Of a DNA stretch of 64,000 nt, positions 24,841-36,200 are shown one piece after another; within the stretch, counting starts at the first letter, position 1, and every line of letters starts with the position of its first letter. The position numbers and the translations under genes were made by a program. The stretch comes from Fratercula arctica (lineage: Eukaryota > Chordata > Aves > Charadriiformes > Alcidae). The DNA lies in the NCBI GenBank assembly GCA_947846985.1, contig CANTUZ010000008.1, forward strand, positions 28,973,352 to 29,037,351, read 5' to 3'. The notes beneath the pieces are model-generated. The model had not been told where the DNA came from. It saw only the letters and a program-made list of their open reading frames with translations, and searched no databases.

Positions 24841-26379
24841 TGGTAAATGCCTCCTGCACATAGAATATCCCAATATCACAGCAGTTCTCCAGCGTTTCTG
24901 CTTTCCGAATCCCTCGGCACAGACTATGGGTGCCGTTACCTTACCCCTGTTACCTCCGAGATGTGGAGCAACGCAGTGCTTGCGGTTGTTTTATTTGGCC
25001 ATGTCTGGCTTTTTCAGCCAACCACAGGCGACCTCTGGAGGTTTTGCTTTGTGATTAAATAACAATGTAAGAGCTTGTTTCTTTGAGAAAAAGTTAAAAA
25101 ATAACAGTAATATCGCGAGCATGATGTGGCATGAGCGGTGAGACCTCTGTTGTTTATCGTTTGTTTACTCAGCCCCCGAGGAGCGGAGAGGAAAGCTCCC
25201 ATAATGTGCTGTCAGAGAACGTGTCTGCCAGGAGATAAGCAACCGCCTGCTTTAGCAAGCAGCAGATTACAAAATGGCCTTCGCAGCCACTCTTTCAGCC
25301 TCCCTGAAAACACAGCCAGTTTTGAACCCTGGGAAGGCCCTATTGCTCAACACGGGATTTTCCACTTCGCTGGTAGGAAAGGGAGGCATTTGTGTGGGGT
25401 GACCTGTTGGTGCAGTTCCTCCTGCACGGGGCGAGCGGTGGCCTTCAGGGTCCTCCTGCAGCCCCCTGGTGCTGGTGCGGGCAGCTGCCAATACGGGGGC
25501 TTCGGGTCCCTCCTGTGTGGTAGCCAGGGTCCCCAGTCCTGGTGGGTGCCCAGAGCTAGCTGCCATGACCCACATGTCGCAGAGCGTTTCCTTGAAAGCA
25601 TAGGAATAGAAATGGTAATTATTTATTAATGTACATATCCACACCCATATATCTATATTTACGTAGAAATATACATGCACATATTAAAAAAAAAAAATAT
25701 TGTAGAGTCAAACACAAAATGCTGCCACTTACCTAACCCGCCTCCTCCTCTCGTTTCCCCAACCTCACAGTCTGGGTTGTCGCTGGATATAATGAGCTGT
25801 TGTCTTGACTCATAAAAACTTAGGAGTTTGATTTGGCAAAAAAAATAAATAATAAACATCCACATACAGAATTCATCCCATCTGCGGCCATTGCCAGTGT
25901 CTACCTAGAACTACTTATGCTTCTTAAAGCCTTTCATGGGTTGTCACTGAAACGGGACAATATTTAACGCCATGTCAGATTATCCCTATCTTCTAAGCAG
26001 TATTAGCCTGTCAAGGTAAAGATTTATAATCTTATACTTGCTTGACAAGCTGCATTATTTGTACTGTAATGTTAATTTGTGCTGAGGCTCCACAGTTAGT
26101 TGTAGTTAGGTGTGTGAAACCTGACATTTAATGTTCCCTAACTCTGATAAAAACGGGCCCTTTGATCAGTTTTTTCCAGTGTAACGTTCGATTTATCTCT
26201 TCTGGCTTAATTTAGTGTCCTGCCAAATGCTGAGTTTAGACTTTCTCACAAGTATTTATTTTCAGGAAGGCTGATGATAGCAATAGCAGAAGGGAGATAG
26301 ATGGATAGATGCCGAAGTGGACCATCACGATCTCTCTTTGTCTGGAAGAGAGATGCTTTGTTTGTAAGGGCAAAGGGGA

Positions 26380-26830
26380 TTGTTCTGTGCACAGCGATGA
26401 TCACAATGGCTGATTTATGAAGGTTGTTTCAATGCAATCATACTTTTAAAGTTTACTCCAGCGTCTGTCCAGTATTTAGTTTGTTAAGGTGTTGACACAA
26501 TTTTGCTGACATTTTTCTTAAGTGGATTATGCTCACAGCCAGTTTTTCAAAGCAAACAGATGGCTTTTCAAACAGAGCATGCCCACAGATTATTTTTTTT
26601 TATGGTGTCTCTAGAATTATGACAGCTCTGTCAGAGGGGGCTGGTTTGTCATTAATTTTCTTGTGACAGATGATTCAAAATCGGTTTTGCTCCTTCAGCT
26701 TGCTCAAATGAACCAGCTGTTTAAAAATAAAAAATACAAGGAGACTAAGACATAAATCAATTGGTCTGCACATGAATGGAATCGCACTATTTTGATAAGT
26801 CCATTTCTGTTTTTAGATCACTTTAAAATA
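26380..26830. other. AT-rich intronic block, candidate conserved noncoding element
   Basis: About 450 bp of AT-rich, CpG-poor sequence contains recurring enhancer-like words: CAATGGCTGATTTATGA near 26405, TTTCAATGCAATCATAC near 26428, CAAAGCAAACAGATGGC near 26548, TTGTCATTAATTTTC near 26646, and TAAATCAATTGG near 26752. No open frame or known repeat explains it. It is about 2.7 kb upstream of the terminal exon. The call is by texture only. Confidence 0.3.
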
Positions 26831-29521
26831 AGAATGTCTTCAAAATACTGGAAGTGTGCTCAGGAGGAGTGTTTTTCTTCTTGGAACCAGAAGACATGTT
26901 GTGCATTGCCTCAGGCAAAACCTGTAATCTGAATTGCCTGGTTACTTACACGTGAAATTGGAATATGCATGAGGGAGAGCGGGTGGCTCAGCACCCTCAC
27001 ACAGGGTGTGAAGTCCCTTGGCTTCTGGGGACTTCACATAGGAGTCTTGGCAGGGTGGACTCAGGCTGTCGTCCTCCAAGCGGGGTTGTATCAAATCCCA
27101 AGTAGCTTCCCTTAAATGAGTGTCTCTGAGTCCCTAGGCAAAGACACAGTTTGTGGGCCACCCAAGATTTCCGTGCATTGCCCTCACTCTGAGAAGGAAG
27201 AGGACATGAACGGAGTGACATAGACTCAGTTGAAGCTCTTTGTGTCAGCTTATGGAGCTGCATCCATCTTGTGCTGCCACATGACGGGAAATCCTCCTCC
27301 TCCTCCATGCCCTGCATGGGTGATTGCCCCTGCTGCCTGGGGAGATGCTGGCCATGCCACAGCAGAGGACAACCTCCTAGAAGGCTTTCCCCAGACACCC
27401 CAACTAAGGGGACGCCAGGTGCTTTGGGGTGCTGGGCCTTCATCAGCATCATCCCTTTGCCTTTCTGTTGCACTGTCTGTCCCAGATTTGGGACTTAGTT
27501 GTTCCTGGTGCTGTAGGGATGTCTATTTTGAATTGTTTCTTGTGCTACGGGAATACATAGCGCCACGGTTTGACTTAGAGAAGTTAAGGCTGCAAAGCAT
27601 CATCACACCGACTTTTGGCTGCATGTTGGTGCGGCCTTTGGTGTCTTCAGTTCCACATGCCCGACAACAAAAAGCAGCAGCCCCACTGCAGCTGGGTCTA
27701 TTTCATCCTAAAAACAAATTATTTAAAGCTCTATTTGCGAAGTGAAGAATCTACCACCCTTTTTGGTAACATTATCATGTCATTGATGATAGTGCTGTCG
27801 GATCTCTTTGCCTGTGCTGTGGTGTGTTGTCCCTGTTGCTACAGTCCCGCATGATTCCTGTGCCATTTGCGGACAGGGAGACCAGAGCGTGCCAGGCGCT
27901 CGAGGCAGCTACGGGGCTCCTGGATTCCGGCTTACTGCCTTTAACCACAAACTCAACCTCTGTCCTAAAGGCAAGATCACGGCTATGTGAAATATATGCT
28001 GCGTATATTATTCTTGTTTTGTTTTTTCAAACCATGTCTGCTCACTGGATCCCAAGCTATTTGTCTGTGTATTCCCATAACTGTCATGCTGCCGAGATGC
28101 AAATCTCTTCTAAAGAGTTTCATACCAAATAGCACAGAGCCGCTCGTGCAGTCCCAGTGCTTTTTGTTATTCTCGCATTGAGTTGGATTCCCAGCATCTG
28201 GGTAGCGATTTGCATTGTTCAGCAGGGACAAATTCATGTCACCAGGAGATGAGGCAATCACGTTCCCGGGTGCGGGCTGCCATCCCTGGCTGACGTGGTT
28301 TCCCACGTGGTGTTTACCAGTGCAGCGGGACTTGCAAGTCACCATTGTTTCTTCGTTGTGAACATTGTTTGCAGGGGCTCAGGCTGTGCAAGTCCGGTGC
28401 CAGGCACTGGTGAAAAGAGAACTGTGCTCTCATGGGTGTGGGATAAATCCTTCCTCTTAGATCTGGGGAAAGGGAGAGCAACAAGATGCTTCCACTGCTG
28501 GAAGGTGTCGTGCTGCGACTCCTCCAGCACATCTGGTTTGTTTTGAAAATCTGAGGAGGGTCAGTCATCAGTGTGCCCCGGGTCCTGCTGTAATATCTGT
28601 TGTCTCCTCTGAGAGCCCAGAGAGCATCTGTGGGTTCGCAGGAGGTCAGGTTTGGTTGCAGGGATGCGAATGTGACATTTGAGTCAGTGGAGGTATTCCT
28701 TCTGAATATGCGTATAACCAGCTGCAGCGGGTGGTGTACTTTAAGCTGTAGTTCGGGTGACATTAGGAGAAAAGCAGCTCAAGTTCTTAGTGATACTGAA
28801 TTTTAATAACCAAATGCATCTCCTGGCTTTTATTTATTTGTATCCTCTAGCACCAAAATCTTGTTGCTTTGCGGCACTTGAGATATCAATATTGCATAAA
28901 TATTCATTTTGGCATTTCTGAACACCAACTCCTTGATACAAATTTCATGTAACACGTTTTTCCTGATAGTTGCAAATTGGATTGACATCCTGTTAGTCAC
29001 CTCACCTGTACATGCTCGGAGATGATACAGAGGCAGGCTTTGCTCGTGAGGTCTGTCATTCCCATTCTCCTGCTCGAAGGTTCCAAACAAAACGGTTCAG
29101 ATGGATTCAGTGTGGCACTAAAGGGTGCTGGGCTTCTTACAGGTGTGCTCTGCTAAGGGAGGGCCCAAGGCTGGGTAGTAAAACGGGGTGCAAGAAGGAG
29201 TGGGTAACCGGGGTCTCCGAGCTCACAGGGGACTCCTGGCTGGGGACATGCAGCCATTGCCTGTCCCGCTCACCCTGCCCGCTCTGCTGGCCACTGCCTC
29301 CCCCGCTGGGCTGGGTACCAGGCTGCAAAAGGGGCTTCAGTCCCCTCCCCCGGGGCTGGTGTTCACAAGGAGGCAGAGAGGGGCTTTGAGACAGGACCTG
29401 GGACCTGTTCCACAGCATCAAACAACGTGTCAGGGACAGCAGAGCAGTATTGCCACTTTCAGTCCTCAGCGATGTGTGTGATCCCTGACTGTCTCCTGCC
29501 TGTCTCTCTGTGCATCCTCAG

Positions 29522-29704
29522 GGCCAGGGAGATCTCCTGAAGAACGCCAAGAATGAAGCCCTGGAGAACATGAAGCAGATCCAGCTGGCATGCCTGTCGT
29601 GCGGACTGAGCAAAACTGGAAGTGGGCACGCGGACGCCAAGTCGAAACGGTGCCTGGAGGCAATACAGGAGAAGGACACCGGGGATGAGAACGGGAGGCT
29701 GTGA
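29522..29704 (+). CDS. Terminal coding exon C of the unidentified gene
   Basis: The acceptor is pyrimidine-rich (CTGTCTCTCTGTGCATCCTCAG), with AG at 29520-29521. The frame continues in phase 0 from exon B and encodes 60 residues, starting Gly-Gln-Gly-Asp-Leu-Leu-Lys and ending Asp-Glu-Asn-Gly-Arg-Leu. The TGA stop is at 29702-29704. Features are a helical, charged first half (Lys-Asn-Ala-Lys-Asn-Glu-Ala-Leu-Glu-Asn-Met-Lys-Gln-Ile-Gln), a small cysteine-containing patch (Ala-Cys-Leu-Ser-Cys-Gly), a Gly/Ser-rich linker and an acidic tail. Codon usage is GC-rich at third positions (many CTG, AAG, GAG and GCC codons), unlike the AT-rich surroundings, which supports real coding sequence. No membrane segment or known domain is evident. 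Function is not assigned. Confidence 0.82.
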   Translation, partial: GQGDLLKNAKNEALENMKQIQLACLSCGLSKTGSGHADAKSKRCLEAIQEKDTGDENGRL

Positions 29705-29812
29705 AGGGGAGGCAGAGCTGTCGCATTTGTCACAGATTTCAATAACTCTAAACTATTTTTTTAAAGCATTTAAAAATTCACACAGGAATGCCCTCTACAG
29801 GGTGTTGATAGT

Positions 29813-29818
29813 ATTAAA
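29813..29818 (+). promoter_or_regulatory. Possible proximal poly(A) signal ATTAAA
   Basis: This ATTAAA hexamer lies 109 bp after the stop codon of exon C. It is the second most common animal polyadenylation signal, but it also occurs by chance in AT-rich DNA. Confidence 0.3.
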
Positions 29819-30248
29819 ACCCTCACAATGTCAGTATTTTAATGCAGTTAATTTATCTAAGTTAAACTCTGGTAGTGAGATTTCTAATGAAGCCAAGCTG
29901 TCTGTATGCAAGTGCGTGTGTGTGTGCGCACATGCAAATCCTGTAGACACCCTTTCATGCATTACATTAGTCATTTGCTAATTTATTCCTTTGTCATCTT
30001 TGAATAGGCCTGTTCGTTCTGAAGATCAAAACAAATAGAGAGTACTTGTATCAGTTTTGTGCTTTATTTTACTCTCCAGCTTTTATCATTTAACTTATAG
30101 GTTACATTACTGTTATGCTGTTTAGACAAACAAATGAAATACAACAACAAACGTCACCGACAGCTGTTTTTGTGAGGACGAAACGAGCGGTTTGCTGCAG
30201 ATCCTGAACGTGATTTTTAATGAACAATTCAAACCAAGTAAATGGGAT

Positions 30249-30254
30249 ATTAAA
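30249..30254 (+). promoter_or_regulatory. Possible distal poly(A) signal ATTAAA
   Basis: This ATTAAA hexamer lies about 545 bp after the stop codon. A GT-rich stretch 10-35 bases downstream gives it somewhat better context than the proximal copy. Confidence 0.35.
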
Positions 30255-30280
30255 TAGTCAGAGTTGCTGGATAGATTGTG

Positions 30281-33200
30281 ATCAGATTTGAGGTGCAGAT
30301 TTCACTGAATTTTAACAAACTGCTCTTCGGGATAGACACAGATAGCACGTACTAACATAAGTACTAGCTGATTTATTTCATTCCAGTAAATCATCGCTAC
30401 CTTGTAGATCTGCAGGACAGCTACAGTCTTTGCTGATAGGCGTTAACTTGTGCAGTAATGGCCATAGCTAGTCAGCCCTGTAGTTAGGAGGAGAGCTGTG
30501 AAGATCCTTCGGTGATCGTGAACTCTGAAGGTGAGCTTCAGTCTGTTCTGAGACACCCGGTGGTGCCAGTATTGGAAGGAAGGTTTTACAGATTTCACAA
30601 ACTGTGAGGCTGGCTGCAAGAGGTGTGAGAGGGCAGATCCTGCGTGCCGCCTTCTGCTTAGACGTTGAAGTCAGTTGGATGAAGGAAGCAGGATCTGACC
30701 TTACGTTGTTGTGGTTAAGAATCGTGCTGTGCTAGAAATTTGAAGCAAGGCTGCAGAACTGCTATAGACGTAGCGCAGAGAAATAGCTTGGGGAAAAAAT
30801 GGTACCAGCATTTTTGTGCAGCAGTTACAAAGACCGTGACACACGTCCTGTGTTTAGGGTAATTCTGAGAATTGGATGCCTCCTTGTTCCGCTGTAGAAA
30901 GGAGATGGAGAATGTCATGAAGCAATGCATCCTCGTCCCTCCCACTGTCCAGCTCACCTATGCTCACAACTTTCATTTCAATCGTTTAAGTACTGTGCTT
31001 GAGTGTAGTATTTGTGTTACCTTTAACAGGACTAAGTGTTTTATGGTTATAAAAAAGACTATTTAAAGCATTGCTTTTATTTTGAAAAGCTACTTTTTAA
31101 ATTAATTTGATTAACAAATATGCTAATTTTCTGAACTTAACAAAAAGTAATTGCTGAAAGTTTGACCATTGGAGAATCCTATATAGCTATTGTGTTAAGT
31201 TATTTTTGACTTCTTAATAACACTATTATGTTCATGTTGCACATTACTGAGAGAGTAAAGCTATGAAACAACTTTGACCCATGTTTTTAAAGTGATTTAA
31301 CGCAGAAGGTAATCAGCGAGACATGGATAAAGGTGGGTTAGAGTGGGTAAGTTGCTTGAGAGAAGGTCCTGCTCTAAGAGGAACTGTATTATTGCAAAGG
31401 TTATAACTTTCTGAAGTACCATTTCTTTAAAACTTGCCGTACTTGTTCAGATCCAGCCCTAAAGCCCTTGTTTATCTCTCCATTAGTTTATGAGTGAGTA
31501 TTCAGCCTTAGTTGAGGTCTGGCGAGGGATGTCTTTTGTGTTTCAGGCAAGGCATAAAGCCCAGATCAATGGTGTAAGTGTGCTCGTTCACGTTTTGCCC
31601 TCCTGGGTTACCTTCCTGATTTCATCATGTTTATATGAAAAACATCACTTGGCCTTCAGTATTTACAGTTGGGGAGGATGGAGATTGTTAACCTAGCACC
31701 ACCTTCAGAAAGCGTCTCTCTCAGAGGGGAGAGGTTGCTTCAGAAAGGGTAAGTGGCTTGCCTCCTGGTGCTTCGTTTAAACCTAGAAATAACTTTTCAA
31801 TTTGAAAGGCTATCCCAATGTCTGTACAGGAACTGCTGGCAAAATACCTTCTAGTCCTCCTTCCTTCTCTGATGTTATGAACGACCAGAAAATTACCTAG
31901 AGAAGGGCTTGCTTTCTGTGCTCACATGGAAAGGGATACCACGTAGCTCTTGCTCCGTAGGTATTTGCAGACCCAGCAGACAGCGGCTGGACGGAAATCC
32001 CATAGCATGCGTGCCCACACCTTTCACGCCACGTTTAGAATTCATATCGTGTCCTGTGCCAAGGTCGTGCTGCGTGGCTTCCTGTGCCAAAATACCGGGA
32101 GCAGAAAACCTCAGGCACCCTGGATTGACCCAAGTGGCTGGAACCGTGCCTGGTGCTGGCACCCACATCCCTGCAGCTGGAACCGCTCCACCCTCCTGCA
32201 TGAAGAGAGGACTGGTGGCAAACGCTCGTCTCACCTTCCTCTATGCCCCTTTCGAAGTCCCTGGGGGTGGGTGCTAAAGTGTCGTCGGCGTAATACAAAT
32301 TCAGCCTTGATGAAGAACGCATGAAAAATCATATTCAGCATTGACAGCAAAAATACACAGGAGACTGGCAGCCTGGCCTTTTGGGGAGGGTTTCATGACA
32401 CGTCTGGCTTCTTGTAGTGGTACAACCACTATTTGCCTGATGTCCCACCTGAATGGGAAGATATTATCTATATCACTTCTGGGTGAATGATGTCAGGAAA
32501 GGGTTACAGGTATTTGCAGTTCTTTACAGTGGTTTTTAGCAACAAGAAATCAGAGAAGCTCTCAGGGACTGGCACAGGGACGTGGCTTCCAGAGGGAATA
32601 CAGGAATGAATCTACCTGGGTTCTCATTCCACCTCTGCCAAGGAGTCCTGCATCTTTACAGTATTTATTTTCCTTGTGCCATTCTCTCATCTGTAAGATA
32701 AGACTGATGATGTTTTCCTTCCCAGGCACAGATTAGGTGACAGATTTCTGAAACCCCTTTGAGTGTGCTGGTGCTCTCAGGAGAACACCCAGGCACTGTG
32801 TTTGGGCTGTCCTGGGACACCAGTGTCTGCCAGGTCCTCCCACCGCTGGTGAGTGAGGTGAGCCAGCGCGTGTGAGGAGGGCTGAGCCGTGACCTGCTCC
32901 CCTCTCCCGAGGACATCGGGAGGCAGTTGCCTCCAAGGTGTTAAGTTCCTGCAAATTCCCCAAGCAAAGACAAGGCAGGTGGCTCGGAGAGGCCCCGGCA
33001 GCACCTTTCCCGGGGCATGAGGCTGCAGCGTCACCTCTACCCGTGTGCTAGGCACCAGGGCCCACAAGAGAAAGAGTCGATGCAGAGGTTTCACTTGCAT
33101 TTTGCTTCTTACGTAAATGAAGGAATCCAGCCATGAAGCACGGGAAACTGGGAGGCTGAATTAGTCCAGCTGTTCATAAGCCTGATCAGTCTTAAATCAG

Positions 33201-36200
33201 CAGGAATAATTTTTACTGAATTTCATGTGCTGACGTGACCAGCAGGACTGACCCCTTCCCCCGCCCTCTCCTGAGCTCAGAATAAGTTAAAGCACCATGC
33301 TTTTCCGCTGCTTTCTGTATTATTTTTCATGCATTTTATTCCCTGTTTTTTAAAGGCATAACACAGCTTCCCAGTGCAAACAAGGTGAGAGCTTTGCGTG
33401 TTCCTCTTTCTGAGATTTATCTCCCAAAATAGATCATTATCAGATAATTGCATGCACGGAGAAAGAGCTTTCCTGAATAATAACCTGTCTCTTCCGTCTG
33501 TCTGTTCAGACTAAAACATGAGGTTGTAGCCTCCTTGGCCTCCATCCCACTCCTATAGCGACAGGCAGCAGCCTCCTGCAGGGGACTAACGCAGGAAGCA
33601 TCAGAAAAGAAAAAGGTGAGGGGGTTGCAGGAGCCTTCCCTGCTTGCTGTGGGACTGAACATGGCAACCCTGGCTCGTATTGCAGCAGCAGTAGATGATG
33701 TACACATTCAATAAATATGAGGTTCACTACTTGTAAAGTGCAGTGCCTAACAGGCAAAAGGTGAGTGTGAAGGACGAACACATCTGGGCACAGTGAATGT
33801 GCACTTGGAAACAGACAAACACCAGGCACCTCCCTGGGCAGGCATGAAAATCCAAAGGTTTCCATAATACTGTACCTGTAAAATTGTCTCCAAATTGCCA
33901 CACCAAGCAGAAGGTGGTACTGGTGAGTACTGCCGGGGTGCATTTCCCGTCTCCGAAGCGTGAGTGCTGTTTGAGACTGTTCTGCCACAGAACTTGCGGG
34001 TTGTCTTTGCACAGACTCAGGCTGAACAGTCCTGCATTTGTTTTCCCTGGCAGATCCCTGAAAAACTGTTTCCTTTTTAAAATAATGGTGAGGAATATGT
34101 GAGTTCAGTAACTGAGATGTGAGCGGCCGGGCCAGAAATGAGATGCAACATTGCATCTGTTGCTGCCCTGCAACAGAGAGAACTGCGTGAATGTGCCCCT
34201 GATCAAATGTGTCATGTTTTAAATGAGGATTTTTCTACTCTCCTTGATTATTCGAAACACTTTATGAATAAATTGCTTTTGCAGAAAAAATACATGGAGT
34301 AATTTCAAGATAATGTGCAGAAATGAAAATCTCGGCAGACAATGCATGAGCAGGAGGCAGTGCTGGGTTTGACAGCTGTTTGCTGTGCACAGTCCACACC
34401 ACCCTGCTCCGGGAAATGGAAGAAAAATGAATGATTGCAAAGGCAGGTTTGAGTTATTGGTGGTGTTAGAAGTATTTTGCCTGGTAAATTGTGCAGTGGG
34501 GACTCATCCATTTATTAAGACATGAATATAGTAGGGTTGGGAAGCAAAGGTGATACCTGAGGCTGAAAGTGAGCATGGAGAGGAGGTGGTGTGTTGGCAT
34601 GTGTTGCAGGATGCTGAGTTTTGTGAGTCTGCATGGATGAGCGCTGGCCAAAAGCCCCCAGAAGGAAGCCATTGCCCTCTCTGCAGGGCTGGTGAAGGGC
34701 TGTTGGGGCAGGGAGCAGGTTGGTAACTGGTAGGGTTGGTTTCCACCAGCAGAAGTTTGCACAGACCTCAGCAAGGGCTGGAGGTACAGTGGCCATGCTG
34801 CTTGGTCCCATCCCTGACCCATGGATTAGTGTGGCTCTGGGAGGGTGAACCCTCAGGGGACAAGACAGTCTGTGGCCACGGCCCCAGGACCTAGAGGCAT
34901 TCCCAGCAGTGGGAATCCCCAGAGCTGGGTGGGTTCACGGTGGCTGGGACTGCGGCACTGATGGCGCTGGACGCAAGCAGCTTGTTGCTGTGGCACGGCA
35001 GGTAGAAGTGCGGTTCAATGCGCTTCCTGGCTGCGGGTGTCAATCAGTTTCAAGTGACATCTCATTAAATCATCTCATTTGACTCTGGCATGCAAAATCA
35101 CAAAATTACTGTGCTTCAGTGATATATGTGCTGCCAAGAGCATTGTAGATATTTCTGCCTGCAGTAATGAATCAGGTGTTATGTTTTGTAAGGTAAAACT
35201 GATGATCTTTTTTGACCCAAAAGTATTAGTCCCCAAAGTCAATCTGACTGAATTCCTATAGTTCGTCCTCAGTCTCCAAAGTGAATTTAATCAGGAGTTT
35301 AGAGTATGTGAAGAGATTGAATACACCAGGTGAAATGTTAATTTTGGATGGCATCTAAAATGCAGCTAAATAAGATCCTGGGTGTTTAGGGGAAAGATGA
35401 GATTAGAAGTAGACAAAGACTGGTATTAATGTGGCTTGTCTGGAAGCACATATGGGGAGAATGGAGGAATACAGATGAATTATTTGTATGCTTCCTGACA
35501 CAGGGTCTGCTGGACCAGCTACACATAATACAATTAGAAATGAGATACAAATTATGATTCAGACAGCAGGAGCTGCTATGATTATTTATGATGCTGATGG
35601 ATGGAGAAGGGTGCTGGCAGCACAGCGCAGTGGGAGCTGTGCAGCTTTGCGGCCGCAGCATTCGCGTGCCATGGGCAGGGGAGAGGGTGCGCAGCACTGC
35701 TGCTCCCTCCCGCACAAAGCAAATGGGCCAAAGTATCAGTGACTGCTGCGTTTCGCAGCTGGGATCTCCCAAAGTGAAAAATGAAGAAATAGAGTGTGCT
35801 GGAGAGGCAGAAGCGAAGTATTGAAGAACATAGTGATATCTGGTGTTGATGTACTGTCCTTCCTATCTTTGCCTTTGGGATTCACGGTCCCCTGCTCAGC
35901 CATGTTTTGCTGGTTTGCAGCAGCCTCCCTGCACAAGGGGTCTCCAAAGCCAGAGCAGCGCAGCTACAGCTGAGCCGTGCCACCCCCTCCCCCTCAGCAC
36001 CAGAGGAAATCTGGTTTGCTCCTTTCCGCTCCTCGGTGGTCTCTAGGTTTTATGGAGTCCAAGCAGCGAGAAGGAAATTACTTGCGCAATGACTTTGTGT
36101 GGAACCAGTGGGCACCCAGCCTAGAGCCACAGGGAGCCTTCTCTGGGACATGTGGGGCTGCCCAGGACTGGCAGCAGCTCGCTGTGGGGCTGCGCGCTCG

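Larger units (their letters stand above)
5173..29521 (+). other. Very long last intron (about 24.3 kb) before exon C
   Basis: The intron runs from donor GTAAGC at 5173 to an acceptor ending in CATCCTCAG at 29521, and it lies in phase 0. Exons B and C join in frame without any missing piece, so no extra exon is required. It carries two CR1 insertions in opposite orientations, a possible older CR1 relic, a 20-base T tract and a 16-base A tract, and several AT-rich blocks that resemble conserved noncoding DNA. Outside these I see no gene. The longest other open frames (for example 22887-23552 on the minus strand, 221 codons) lack domain character. They also run through sequence that is open on the opposite strand, as expected for chance frames in GC-richer intron. 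Confidence 0.7.
29705..30280 (+). other. Probable 3' untranslated region (end uncertain)
   Basis: Sequence after the TGA at 29702-29704 turns AT-rich, as expected for a 3' UTR. I see no canonical AATAAA for about 1.5 kb, but the common variant ATTAAA occurs at 29813-29818 and 30249-30254. The second is followed by GT-rich sequence (GAGTTGCTGGATAGATTGTG), which fits a downstream element. The UTR end is therefore placed tentatively near 30,270-30,280. A TG-rich run (GTGCGTGTGTGTGTGCGC) lies at about 29911-29930. Confidence 0.4.

Noticed and set aside
33506..34156. 216-codon open frame on the minus strand downstream of the gene
   Set aside because: There are no known motifs, the amino-acid usage looks like translated noncoding DNA (many Cys, His, Pro and Leu in no pattern), and there is no promoter or splice context.
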